Assembly: GCA_003024785.1 (NCBI GenBank)
Contig: PUQB01000420.1
Coordinates: 158,403 to 222,402 of the forward strand
Direction of reading: 5' to 3'
DNA from: Selaginella tamariscina
Lineage: Eukaryota; Streptophyta; Lycopodiopsida; Selaginellales; Selaginellaceae
Length of the DNA stretch: 64,000 nucleotides
The notes under the pieces are model-generated. The model had not been told where the DNA came from. It did no database searches and worked only from the letters and a program-made list of their open reading frames with translations. Below are positions 1 to 10,732 of the stretch, one piece after another; the first letter of the stretch is position 1; each line of letters starts with the position of its first letter. The translations under genes were made by a program, and so were the position numbers.

Positions 1-950
1 AATAGAGTTAGTAGAATCAACTCAGTCTCGTAGTAAAATATATGTTAAACCGTGAACATCTATGTTATGCAACCTATAGAGGGTTTAGGGTGTGACTTTT
101 ATATATAAAAGAAAACAAGATTACACATTGAAAGTACTAATTAATGACAAAAATAAGAATTAAGTCATAACCTAGTAGAGTTAGTAGAAGCAACCCAGTA
201 AGACTTAACTGCCACCGAGATCTTATCAGTGTCAAAGGGTCCACTCTCATGGTCATACATTTTACTCTGCCATCTTATGTTATGCTTATAAATATTTTTC
301 TTTATTTCTCTAGAACTCTCATATTAATAAATATGCAAAAGTGTCATCTTAGGTATGATTCATTATATAGCTAATACTGTTATGATTAGTATTAAAAAGA
401 ATTATCTTGGTATATGTATAAGTTTAATGCTACTCCAATATGGCTTGTAGATGATTCAGTTATGTCATATGTATATATATAAGATTAATATATTAATCTT
501 ACGAATGTAATCTCAAACTTAAAAAAGAGAGTATATAACCACTAATTAAACAATTTGAGACTTTATTTTGATTTTGACATTTATTTATTATTTAATTAAT
601 ATTATTTAAATTATAAATATGTACTTTTAATTATATAAAAATATATACAATTAATATAAATTACAAAAATATTTTCACAATTCATATGTAAAACTTAAAT
701 TAAATTAACTTATTACCTAAGCTTGTAGTACAGACTATTTTGAATTTTAAGGGGAAATTTAGAAATAGGTATCGAATGTCAAATTGTAAATATAGAAGAG
801 TCATTTTTCATCTGTAACAAGTAAATTAACAACTTATTTATCCATTTCATATTTGAATTTAAAACGGTTATATGTAATTAAGTGCATATATCTTAATTAT
901 ATGCATATGTTTTTCAAAAAAGTTCTTAATTAGAGCATGTAATTAAGTAA
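1..950. other. AT-rich stretch without a gene
   Basis: No supportable gene on either strand. The sequence is strongly AT-rich with frequent stops. The only structure seen is a short direct duplication: a 26-bp block beginning AGAGTTAGTAGAA near position 4 recurs near 177 with few changes. Confidence 0.6.
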
Positions 951-1110
951 GAATGCAGTGAGTATACCCGAACCATATACATGTTGTTTATGCCCTATGC
1001 TTCGACAGATAAATAAGTCTGAGTTTTAAAATATTTTTGCAAATACAATAAGGCCTTTCTTTTTCTCTTATAGCGTTTACAGTTTGTGTGCATGTGAATT
1101 CTTAATTGTA
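951..1110 (+). repeat. Dispersed repeat, copy 1
   Basis: About 150 bp match a second copy at 29,131-29,292 in the same orientation. Shared blocks include CCATATACA.GTTGTTTATG, CCCTATGCTT, GATAAATAAGTCT and AATACAATAAGGCCTTT. The copies differ by point changes and small indels, so they are old. The family is not recognised; it could be the end of a retroelement. Confidence 0.65.
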
Positions 1111-1315
1111 ACTAAATCGTGATCCTTTCGTTTTAATGTCAAATAATCACTAGCCTCCAATCATTTGTCATAATACTATATAATATCTACCAAAGTTGGT
1201 TCGATATACAACATTTTGTGATAATGGACTTCTTTAAATGCATATATCTGTATGTGTACTACCCAGGAAACTAAACATCGTCCATATATACCTGTGTATA
1301 TAAGATATGCTTTGC

Positions 1316-1466
1316 ATTTATAAGGCATTTAGTACACTGCATTATTTAGCAGAGTTGTTAGAATATCTCCAACATAGTAGATACCCATGCGCACGCACAT
1401 GCTCATGCACACATACAAGTCATACGTAGGTTGTAGTTACACGTGCTGCCTACACACATGCGTCCC
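1316..1466. repeat. Repeat left of the CRN-like gene
   Basis: This segment resembles 4,275-4,440 on the other side of the CRN-like gene in the same orientation. Shared pieces are GCATTATTTAG, AGAGTTGTT, TAGATACCCAT and a following tract rich in CATGCACACGTG-type words. The gene is therefore bracketed by a diverged direct repeat, which suggests duplication or movement as a unit. Confidence 0.45.
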
Positions 1467-1530
1467 CACAAACTTATTTGGTCCCACCTTGACTTTGTAG
1501 CTTGACTGGAAAAGCAGCATCTGTTACTCG
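1467..1530 (-). repeat. Dispersed repeat family E, copy 1
   Basis: Positions 1,467-1,493 are an exact 27-bp inverted match to 11,791-11,817. The similarity continues through AGCTTGACTGGAAAAGC, which resembles the neighbouring part of the 11.7-kb copy and of the 27.7-kb copy. This repeat end lies about 150 bp upstream of the CRN-like start codon, so it could supply promoter sequence. Confidence 0.65.
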
Positions 1531-1675
1531 AATTTGGGAAATTTGTCTTCTCACCGCATAGATCTCCATCCTCCTACTCGTTCGTCGCTGGTGAGGTGTA
1601 GCGATCTGGTGAGATTTTTTCTTTTGATCTTCTTACGTTGCTGCTTTAGGTGTTCTCAAAGCTCCAAACGAAGAG

Positions 1676-2193
1676 ATGTTGAGCCCTAAGATTAAAGGCG
1701 AGACGAAGACTAAGAGCAAGCGGCGGCGCGAACAGCCGAAGGCGGGGAGCATTGAAGAGCGCCTCAGTTCCATGTACCCAGGGCATTGGAGGCTCCAGCC
1801 AGCTATTGCAGATCTCTCCAGGTCCTCGATCGCTGATCTCTCCGACCTAGAAAATGTGCCTAGTCGCCGGATTGAGGGGCTTGTTCCCACTCTTTTCTTG
1901 ATCGCCCTACGTGACAAGCTCGCCGACTCTGTTCCACAGCTTGGTAAGCATATGTTTTTCTGTAGAACATATTTCAATGTTTCGTTGTTTTACTGGCAGT
2001 GGAGCTGGACGTGACAGCGAATGACATGATCTTGAACTTCACGGAAAAAAGTGTCACACTGCGGGAGGCGAATGCCATTCCGCAACTAGAGGTCGCCTAC
2101 GATCCTATGTGTGAGAATGAAGAAGCAGATTTGTCTGGGGAGCCTTGTGAGGCTGATGAGAAGGAGGCCGAGACTGAAGATGATGAAGATGAT

Positions 2194-2225
<32 letters not shown>

Positions 2226-3961
2226 AGACAACACTAATACCTCAGAGGCCAGCTTCGTTTTCGAACGTAAGCAAGGTTTGTCCTGTTTTCTCTTTTTGAC
2301 CTTCCCTATGCAATAGGGCAACGCAAGGAGTTGATTACGTTGAAGATGTATGAGGTTACCAAAGGTTGCGAATTTCTGAGATCCGTATGGGGAAGGAATG
2401 GTCATGAGAAGCTGTTGGAGAGGAGTCATTACAGGAAACTCCTAGTGCGAGTGCAGAAAATGTGGGACGATGGAGCAACTGCACTAATGCTTACAGGAAC
2501 TCCTGGTATAGGCAAAAGCGCATTTCTTTTGTACATGCTCATGGTGCTGCTCTCCAACTACAAGCCAGTTGTGTTTAGGACAAAGTCGAACGAGTCTTAT
2601 TTCTTCGAACCGCCGTATGAGGATGCCTAATACCAGTGGTATACCAGCGGGTTACAAGTGCTTTCTGACCCACAACAACGCCATTCTCTTGGATAAATCA
2701 GTTTATTTTTTGGCGGATGGAAAGTTGCCCGACCCTCCAACTTTTTTGGGAAGGCATTACTTGCTTCCACTCCTCTAAAGGAGAACGCAAAAGAGTATAA
2801 GAAGGACGGCCGGCACGATTCTCTCTTACTGCCGGTTTGGTCCGCTGCTGAGATTGCCTTGGCTTGGCAAGAAATATTTGATCCAGCTTTGATTCAGGTA
2901 AGGGCTTTAGATTGTTTTTTTTTCAAATCTAAACGAACGTTTTGCAGGAAACTGTAAGTGAGGACGATGTGAGTAGTAATGCAGTCGAGAGTCTGGACGA
3001 AGATGCTGGAGATCAGAACATGATGTTTCCGCAGGGCTTAAGAAGCAGGAACAAGATGCTAGGGATCTTGTTCCGGTACAGAGTGGTGAAATGACCCGGG
3101 CCAAGGCTGAATTGACACTGGATGTAGTGAAGCAGAGGTACATGAATTGGGGTGGCACGCCTCGGTACATACTCGAAAGGCCGCATGAAGACCTGTCTAA
3201 GATAATAGCATCCGTCCAGTCCATCCAGACTATAGTTGAAGCTGCTGGCAAGAAATCGCTGATGCTGACCATCCGTCCCACAAGATAGCACACATGAAAG
3301 TGAAACCGGGCTATCAGCACTATGAGTACATGTTTGCCTCCCCGTACGTTACCCAGATCGCCAGACAAAAGCTCAAGGAGGATACTAGTTCGAACTTACG
3401 AACGTTTTTGAGCTTCAAGGGGATGCAAGCTCATATGCTGAATGGGCTCAAGGGCAACATTTCCAGGCAGAGTTCATGGATGTGGCAAAGGAAGGAAGAA
3501 GATGAACGTTCGACAAGTATTCCAGAACATAAAGAAACGCAGCCAGGACAGAGCAAAGGTTTTTGACTTTAACAAAAACTTTCGGGCCTTTTCCGCTGGA
3601 AGATGTGGCCGCTTCTGCACTCCCGGCAAATAGGATCATCTGGCCAGGCTCAAAGATTCAAGCTACGTTTGACGCTCTGAAGATTGTGCAAAGAAAGGGC
3701 CGGGAAGACGTTTTGGAGTTATATCAGTGACGTTGAGTTCGTCGAGGAATCAGCATGGGCTGAAGTACGAAGCAGTGGATGCCGTGATGCAGCAAGTCGG
3801 GGTACCTTCCAGCAGAACAAGGGTGTAACTACCACCACTTCGGAACTGTATCCGAGGCAGGCTATCAAAAATGGTTGGGACCTGGTGGCCGAGTGCTAAG
3901 GATGAAGTACAACTCAAGAGGCTGGCAGGCATTGCACAGTACGTTCTGGATAGTGGTATCT
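1676..3961 (+). pseudogene. Crinkler-like (CRN/RHS-type) P-loop NTPase gene, broken 3' half
   Basis: The N-terminal half is a well-formed spliced gene. Exon 1 is 1,676-1,943, exon 2 2,000-2,266 and exon 3 starts at 2,317. All junctions are GT/AG, introns are about 50 bp and frame is kept. The protein starts with a basic stretch (KTKSKRRREQPK, possible nuclear signal), has a long Glu/Asp tract, then a Walker A motif GTPGIGKS near 2,500. Exon 3 meets a stop at 2,628. CRN-like sequence continues in shifted frames, with another good intron at 2,898-2,947, through WGGTPRYILER (about 3,150) and the region after PGYQHYEYMFASPYV (3,300-3,960). NTPase followed by this C-terminal region is the layout of Crinkler and retrotransposon-hot-spot proteins, known from oomycetes, chytrids and some plants. 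In oomycetes they act as nuclear effectors; the plant role is unknown. At least three frame breaks indicate a pseudogene or sequence errors. Confidence 0.7.
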
Positions 3962-3989
3962 GATCTAAAACCATTTGACCCTCTTGTTT

Positions 3990-3995
3990 AATAAA
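3990..3995 (+). promoter_or_regulatory. Putative polyadenylation signal
   Basis: AATAAA lies about 30 bases after the last CRN-like coding homology, where a 3' processing signal would be expected. The motif is common in AT-rich DNA, so this is only positional support. Confidence 0.35.
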
Positions 3996-4274
3996 GCTGT
4001 TCTAATATCGTTACGTACTTTCAGTCAACAACTTTGATGTTCATATAAAATATGGGACGACAATATTACCTTTAACGTCCAAGACTCAAAGGCCCCGGCG
4101 TGAAGTCGGAACGAGCCACTGTGACTTGGAAGAGCGTTGGAGACGAATCGTTGCAATTGAGACCATAGCTTGAAAGGCAAACTCACTGCAAGTACTTAAA
4201 AATAGAAGAACAGAAAGAGTGCTTACCGGGCGAGCATATAAGTAAGATATGTATTGGATCTTAATAGAAGAAAT

Positions 4275-4440
4275 CGTAATGCTAAAGGCATTATTTAGAA
4301 GAGTTGTTTAGATACCCATATTGGGCATATATGTGTATTATTGCACCAGATAGAAGTTCTACAATGCATGCACACGTGCACATACGCTATAAAGTGCGTG
4401 TTACATGTGGGGTCCTAATCGCACACATGTGCTAATTTAC
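4275..4440. repeat. Repeat right of the CRN-like gene
   Basis: Diverged direct copy of 1,316-1,466. It shares GCATTATTTAG, AGAGTTGTT, TAGATACCCAT and a CATGCACACGTG-rich tail. The copy sits about 300 bp after the CRN-like gene. Confidence 0.4.
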
Positions 4441-4899
4441 TTTTATTTTGACCTAAAAACCCTAATTTAATTTTTCTTTGCCATTTGAATAGGCCAAGAC
4501 CTTAAAGCCAATTGAGAAGTGATGGCATACTCATTAAGGTGCTTGTGGTTTGGAGGATGAGGTAGCAACCTAATTTGTTGTTCAATACACACTTCAACAA
4601 CATTCCTTTATGGCTTTTAATAATTTTGCTGCTTCTTTTAACACATTTATTTGAATGCGGTAACTCAACGATGTATTTAGTACATTTCTACTCAAGGTCA
4701 CGAGGGACATGTTTGTTGGAGATATGTACATCAAGGAGCGGATTTGCATTGGTGGCATTTGTTCTACACTTGCTAATCCAAGTTACTAAAAAATTACTTT
4801 TGAGTTTTAGCTTCTACATTCGATTTTCTTTGCGACTTATGATCTTAGTATAAATCCTCCACAAGGTATTTGCAACATTTCAGGTAGGAAGAACTCAAT
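4441..4899. other. AT-rich spacer, possible start of the Harbinger relic
   Basis: A 92-codon frame at 4,575-4,853 is leucine-rich but resembles nothing recognised and fits chance translation of AT-rich DNA. The stretch probably holds the decayed 5' part of the Harbinger element that follows. Confidence 0.3.
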
Positions 4900-5747
4900 G
4901 GTGAAATAAGTGGCCATTTATTTGTAGAGGTTAGCCACAGGAGATACATGGCCTACACTTTTAGAGAAGTTTGGATGTCACCACTCAACTTGCATCAAGG
5001 CATTAAAGAAATTCATGAGAGCACTTCGTGGAGAAGCATGGGAGCACATATATTAGGTGGCTAGAAAGGAAAGAGCTTCATATAGTGAAGAATGGTTTCT
5101 AGAGATTACATGGTTTCTCAAATTGTGTTGGAGTTATTGATTGCACACACTCCAAATAGAATTTCCATGGTTTTGAGACAGGAGTGGAGGGATTATAAAT
5201 GGCGATTCAACATGCAAATGCAAGCTATTGTTGATAGTGAATCTCGTTTTCTAGACTTGAGAGCTAGATATTCAGGATTTGCAAATGATCAGAGGGTTTG
5301 GGCCACAAGCAACTTCAAGTCACAAGTTACTCATGTGGGAGACTAAATGGTCTTGTTTACCACACAACATCTCGGAGTACTTGATAGCAGATGGTGCTAT
5401 GATGTTGCATTGGGAATGCTTACTCACTTTCTAGTGAAGTTTGTCAGAGACTACTAGTTTAACTATAACTTTATGCACTCCTCTACTAGGATTGTAGTTG
5501 AGCGAGTGTTTGGTCAACTAAAGATGCAGTGGAGTATTTTGAACATGAAGCTTTATCGGGTGATTCTTATATGTAGTCTAAATGCATCACAGCTTGTGCT
5601 ATTATGCAACATTATGATAACCAATGGTGACAGGTTTTTGGAGGAGTGGGATGGTAGTAGCCATGATCTAGATTATATGAAGAAAGTAATGTTGTTGGAA
5701 GTACTTAGGAAGATTGTAATGGACTATGTATTGAGATTGCATCAATA
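4900..5747 (+). pseudogene. PIF/Harbinger transposase relic (DDE nuclease)
   Basis: Three collinear pieces in slightly different frames resemble the HARBI1/PIF nuclease. The first (5,092-5,340) has a WRDYKWRFNMQMQAIVD segment followed by FLDLRARYSGFANDQRV, the region around the second catalytic Asp. The next (about 5,375-5,440) has EYLIADGAMMLH. The last (5,473-5,747) has SSTRIVVERVFGQLKMQW, the conserved ER-x-FG-x-LK segment with the catalytic Glu. The family enzyme excises and inserts a TIR element with a TA-rich 3-bp target duplication. Stops and shifts between the pieces show the copy is dead. A Myb/SANT-like ORF on the opposite strand just downstream matches the usual two-gene make-up of this superfamily. 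Confidence 0.75.
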
Positions 5748-6164
5748 AAAAAACTACATTCTCTTCTAACCCACATCTCAAACAAGTTGTTTTGCCGAAC
5801 AAACTGTTCCCTCACATTTTGTAGACTACTACGCAAGCATTCTCGTGTTACTGTGATTCGAAACTTAAACTGTCAATATCGTTTGTTTCTTTGCCATGGA
5901 TTGCTGTGAAGATCTTGTGCAAGCTTCATTTGAGCTTCTCTCCATCATCTTTACCATCCCTTCAACACCCTTGGTGCCTCCATCTCTTCAGATCTATTTC
6001 TAGAGTGTTGTCCCTTACTCTCTTCGAAGTTGACCTCAGCTCTAGACTTGGATTAAATGCAATAAAAACTTGTAAACCATACGGCAAATATAAATGGCAT
6101 ACCTTCATGTTGTGAAGGCTCACCTAGTTGTGAGGGTTCAGCCAGTTGTGAGGGTTGAGTCGAT

Positions 6165-6480
6165 GGTGTATCATTCATTGGAAGCAAATCTTTGTCCCAA
6201 TGTGTTAGAAACAAAGCCACTTGGATTTGCAGTCTCTACTCTCTGGGCTCCTCCATGAAGTCACGATGCAATTTTAGCAATGCGTTCATCACTTGACATG
6301 TTCCAATAGCTTGATTGCCTACTTAGAATATCAAGCTCCCACTTCTGAATGTTGAGGTAAGCATTCCTCATTTGCTCCCATTTCTTCTTGCATTAGAGAT
6401 AGTCGCGTAGCACTTGTTCTCACAACAATAATGTTGAATCCACTTCATCTGTTGTATCTCCCCTTAGACTTCTCCATAGA
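6165..6480 (-). pseudogene. Myb/SANT-like protein relic (Harbinger ORF1 type)
   Basis: Read leftward, one frame holds LRDYL-stop-CKKKWEQMRNAYLN and then YWNMSSDERI, with in-frame stops. This pattern, a K-W-x-x-x-R-x-x-Y helix followed by Y-W-x-M-S-x-x-E-R, is typical of plant Myb/SANT-like DNA-binding proteins encoded beside PIF/Harbinger transposases. Such proteins bind element ends and recruit the nuclease. It converges on the transposase relic at 4,900-5,747, so both are probably remains of one element. Terminal repeats were not identified. Confidence 0.6.
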
Positions 6481-6535
6481 TCCACCCTCTTTATACTTTG
6501 CATCATCCAAGTGCTTTGCATAATTGAGAGTGATA

Positions 6536-6556
6536 GTCATAGTAAAAACTATGACA
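6536..6556 (-). repeat. Isolated LTR-A terminal hairpin
   Basis: GTCATAGTAAAAACTATGAC followed by A equals the inverted first 21 bases of the family-A LTRs. Nothing to its left resembles the rest of an LTR, so only this foldback is present. It lies about 970 bp left of another LTR-A start at 7,528, close to one LTR length. Confidence 0.6.
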
Positions 6557-7527
6557 CAACTTTGATACCAAATGTTACAACCTTTTCCTCTCTTTTAAGT
6601 CAACTAAGCAAATGGTTAATTGGTGTTTATGAGAGAGCCCCTGATCATGATGACCCAGATCCGCTTGGGTCTTTTGCCCACATATCCCATAATCTTTACC
6701 CAGTAGTCAACTCACTAGGTTAGAACTATGATAGTGATTATCTCCTCTAGTGTCCATGTCTTCCCCTTCCTAGTTTCGATCTTTTGTTTTAAATCATTTG
6801 AATCATTTCACCAGCTTGAATCTGAGAGCTTGAAAGTTGAGGTGTCAAAGTAGCTTGTAATTGTATTCCTTGTTGTTGAGATATAGCTATGGACGAGGAA
6901 AGAACCAAAGCCAATTGAAATGTAAAAGGAAAAGCAAGCTCTAAAAAACCAAAAGTTTAAACTTGAAAACTCACATGGGTTGTGGACTTAGAGAAGTCCT
7001 GGTGGTGGAAACACCTTGTTGAGCAAGTGACTATTGTGTAGACTACACCAGACTTGTTTCTAGAAGCACAGTCCAATTTCTCAAACACTTACCTTTGAAG
7101 TTTCCATAAGTTCTAAGTCCATTTGAGTTACCTAAAAATTTTTTTTAGCTTGAATGCAATGAAGATTTTAGCTCACCATGATCCCCAAGACTCTGCCTTG
7201 TAAACAAATGAGAATTATGGATTGAAAATGATGTTAGAGATGCCAAGTTTTCCTAGAAATCCACCATGAATACAAACACAAAAATTTCTAGCTCTTACTT
7301 GGTTTTTAGCTTGTGGTTGCACCCTTCATGTTGCTGTGGGTGCTCTTGAGCTACTTGATTGTCCTCTTGAGGGCTAGCACAATGATGCCAAAGCTGTGAA
7401 TTTTCTTGGGAGTGCTGGCTATTGCATTGCCTCATTTCCCACCAAACCAAAGAACTTTATTTTTTAAGCCACATGTACAGCCATGGCTCCTCTCAGGTCG
7501 GCTCAGAGGATTCAGGGCCTAGGACGT
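6557..7527. other. Non-coding spacer between two LTR-A termini
   Basis: No gene recognised. A 70-codon frame at 6,511-6,723 has no recognisable features. The text AGATCCGCTTGGGTCTTTT near 6,658 weakly resembles a place inside element B near 59,360, so part may be old retrotransposon DNA. Confidence 0.35.
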
Positions 7528-8250
7528 TGTCATAGTTTTTACTATGACTCCTTTTTACTTTAGATATTAATTATTGTTACATATTATACTATATTGATGA
7601 ACCTTAGATGTAGTAGGAAATATACCTGCTTAGTGCACTTGGGTATCTAGTGATGGCCGTTCGGGTGTCATTAGATATTTATAAGAAACTCTAAGCAAAG
7701 CTAAAATTTACCTTTAAGAAAAACCCACCCTTGATTTTGACATCCCAATTAAGATGATTGGTTAATGCAAATGAGTTCAAGAACACCCCTAGGGTTGACC
7801 TAACCCATCCCTTAAAAACCCCACCCCCTTTGGGTAGGGTTTAGGTAGGAGTTAGGTTAAATATAAGCTCATCTCATTAATTTAACTACAAGGCCAAAAT
7901 TCCGTGCCAGACATAAATAAGGTAGAGTATGTAGGAGTGAGGGTTCCTAGGTTCATGACTGAGTTTGTGACTCTTCTCCCGATGCAAGCTCTAGCTTGTG
8001 TTATCAAGGCATAACTCTCTATTGTGATGCCTCAACTTCTAAACAATAGAGGTACGTGGCAAATCCATACCTAGGAGGTCTTGTTGGACTGCATGTTCCA
8101 AGAGGCAAAGGTTGAGGCTTGTCTCCAGCCTTCTCCTTCATATTAAGCTAGGTGTAGCACTCACAACCAAGTAAGACAGATCCGTGTCCTTGTCCAACTA
8201 TGGGCATGGAATCTTGTTTGACAAGTTCATATTACCCAATTCCTAACACA
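7528..8250 (+). repeat. Degenerate solo LTR of family A
   Basis: It begins with the LTR-A hairpin TGTCATAGTTTTTACTATGA. It then keeps the LTR-A order: CCTTAGATGTAGTAGGAAA, GTGCACTTGGGTATCTAG, GGGTGTCATTAG, a TAGGGTTGACCTAACCC block and ATAAATAAGGTAGAGTAT. Many substitutions separate it from the LTRs at 39.6 and 46.0 kb, so it is a much older insertion. The right end is indistinct. No internal retroelement sequence is attached. Confidence 0.75.
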
Positions 8251-8639
8251 AAAAGGCTTTCATCTTTTAGGTTGTAAGCAACCTCCACCTACATCCTACT
8301 ACATAATAAAAGTTTCAATCCTTTTTATATAAACCCTAATTTTTTTACATATTCTTTTTAATTCAGGTTTGTGATCTAACTATTATTCCACTCAAATTTA
8401 ATCTCCTAAAAAGGATGAAAGTCAAATTCGGCCTTTTATTAATGTAATTTTTAATTTTCATATTCAAAATTGATTTTACAATATGCAATGACTCTTTTCC
8501 ATATGATTTGTTTTTTGTAGGTCCAAATGCCAATATTTGAATTAGACATGATGTAGAACTATAGAGTTAGACGACTTTGCAAAAAAATAAAAGTTAGATT
8601 TGTTTCTACAGGGATGTGATGTTTTAAATGAACATGAGC
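8251..8639. other. AT-rich spacer
   Basis: No gene or clear repeat recognised. The sequence leads into the short-period repeat region. Confidence 0.35.
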
Positions 8640-10440
8640 ATGGGGAAGTACTGCAATAAAGATTAATCTACATGCCAAATGCCGTTATGCCAATGTTAAA
8701 TGTCAAATGTCATATTCCAATGCTAAATGCCAAATTTCAAATACCCCTAAATGTTTTGTTGGCCTAAGTATTAGGCTATAATTGGCTCTTCATTGAACTC
8801 CTTTGTGTATTAGTAGTGTAAATATATTATTTTATGCCACATATGACATGGTCTTTTACGAAGGTAATTTCTTGATTTTCATAATCAAAATTGGTATTTT
8901 AATATGCAATAACTCTTTTCATCTTGTTTATTTTATAAAGTCTAAGCTCTAATATGTGAATTGAACATAGACCTGGATAACTTCCAAAAGCATAAAAGTA
9001 AGATTCCCGAAAGTTTCAGGGTACAACTATTTTCAACTTGATGTTTTATTTTTATTTTTGTTCACTTTATTCTTTTATCATATGAATTTCTTTACTTTTA
9101 CAGGGATGTAAGCTTTTAGAGGAACATGAGCATGAGGAGCACTTCAATAAGGTTAATCCTATGCATCTGGTTTATTTTGTGATTAAGATATATTGCCGTA
9201 TGTCATGTTCCAATGTTGTCTGATGTATGCCATATGCCATATTCCAATGTCATATACCATATTCCAATGTCACAAGCTGAATGCCATGTTCCAATTCTAA
9301 ATCTTAAGCCTATTAGCACATGTTTATTACATAGTATTTTTGTTTACTTTGTATGAGTTTTAGCATGTAATTACATTGTATGTACTCCTCCAAATGCCAA
9401 ATGCCGAGTACCAATTGCCATATTGCCATATGCCAAATGCTGAATGACAAACTATTAAGCTATAATTGGCTTTTTCATTGAGATCCTTTTGAGTAATAGT
9501 AGTGTACAACTACTATTTTCTACCACACATCACATTGGTCTTTTATGAAGGGAATTTCTTGATTTTCATAATCAAAATTGATTTTACAACATGCAATAAA
9601 TGGTTTATTTTTTATAGGTTTGTGTGAATGGAAGTTATATAAAACATAGAATTACATATGTTTGATAGTATTTTTTAATTATTGTAAATTATTTTTACAA
9701 TGAAGAATAATATATATTCTAAGATATTTTAGAATATTTCTTACTAAGTAAGGTTAATGAAGGATTAATTTGTTAATTAATTAATATTTAAGGCTTAATT
9801 ATATATTAATTAATTAATTAATTAATAATTAAAACTTAAGTATTAATTAGTAATTTATTTTATATTCCCATTTTCATATATCATTCCCATTTTATTACAA
9901 CTAACTTTGTAGAAAGCATGAAAGCAACCTCCTTGAGGGTTATTTTTCAATTTATTTAGTACTTATTTTCTCACATGAAGTTGTTTATTTTTTACAGGAA
10001 CATCACCTTCTTCATGAATGTGAACACATGGCAATACTGCAGTTAAGATTAGTCCACATGCTAAATGCCTTATTCCAATGCCATATGATGTTGTATTTTA
10101 ATGTCACATACATAATGCAAAATTAAATTTTTTATTGGCCTAATTATTAGGCTTTTATTGGTGTATGCCGTGTTCTAATGCCAATTGCTATATGTCGTAT
10201 TCTAGTGCAAAATGCAATATGTCATGAATCAAATGCTAAATACCATATTCCAATGCCACATGTAGAATGTCATATTTCAATGTCAAATCCTAAGCCTTAG
10301 CACATTGTGTTTGCTTTGCCTGAGTTTTGATAATGTAATTGTATCATATGTATGTTTTTTTTTCAATATGATAGCTCCTCCAAATTTCAAATGGCAAATT
10401 TTGATTGTCATATGCCAAATGCCGAATGCCAAAAATCAGC
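8640..10440. repeat. Degenerate short-period repeats (CCAAATGCCATATT type)
   Basis: Clusters near 8,670-8,750, 9,190-9,300, 9,390-9,450, 10,050-10,280 and 10,380-10,440 are built from loose words of about 10-12 bp such as CCAAATGCC, CATATTCCAATG and TGCCATATG. The clusters sit in longer shared blocks, for example a GGCTATAATTGGCTCTTCATTG-like block and ATTTCTTGATTTTCATAATC, present at 8.8 and 9.5 kb. The same composite occurs inverted at 36,510-37,030, so it is a dispersed family rather than a local satellite. No coding capacity was seen. Confidence 0.6.
9641..9902 (-). repeat. TIR-like AT-rich block, inverted copy
   Basis: This block is the inverted counterpart of 12,113-12,368. Both hold, in the same inward order, GTTGTAA.TAAA.TGGG.ATGAT, AAATGGGAATATAAAATAAA, TTACTAATTAATACTTAAG, runs of TTAATTAA and a paired TTACTTAGTAAG. 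It starts at about 9,902 and reads leftward. It looks like the end of a terminal-inverted-repeat element or a MITE. Confidence 0.6.
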
Positions 10441-10732
10441 CAAAGCTCCAATTGCTATCATCATGCTAGATTATTATTACACACCTCAACAAGTGTGGTG
10501 GTTTATAAATAGGAGCAGCTCTTTTGGATAGTACAAATGATATATTTTCTTAAAATAAAATATAGTAGGGCTTATCAAGAAGAGCTTGTTTATGAAATCA
10601 GTCAAGGAGATTTGCCCCCATTTTTAAGATTTTTGCAACCATAAACATATGATTAATTATTAGTCTCTAATTGACCTAACTATCTCTTCTATGTAGTACC
10701 TCGTCCCTTTTCCATCTTCGTCTTGAATCCCA

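Noticed and set aside
2097..2429. Poly-serine minus-strand frame
   Set aside because: Shadow of the Glu/Asp-rich tract of the CRN-like exon 2, which has good splice sites on the plus strand.
3684..3974. Short frames on both strands after the CRN C-terminal region
   Set aside because: Text fits the frame-broken end of the CRN-like gene better than an independent gene.
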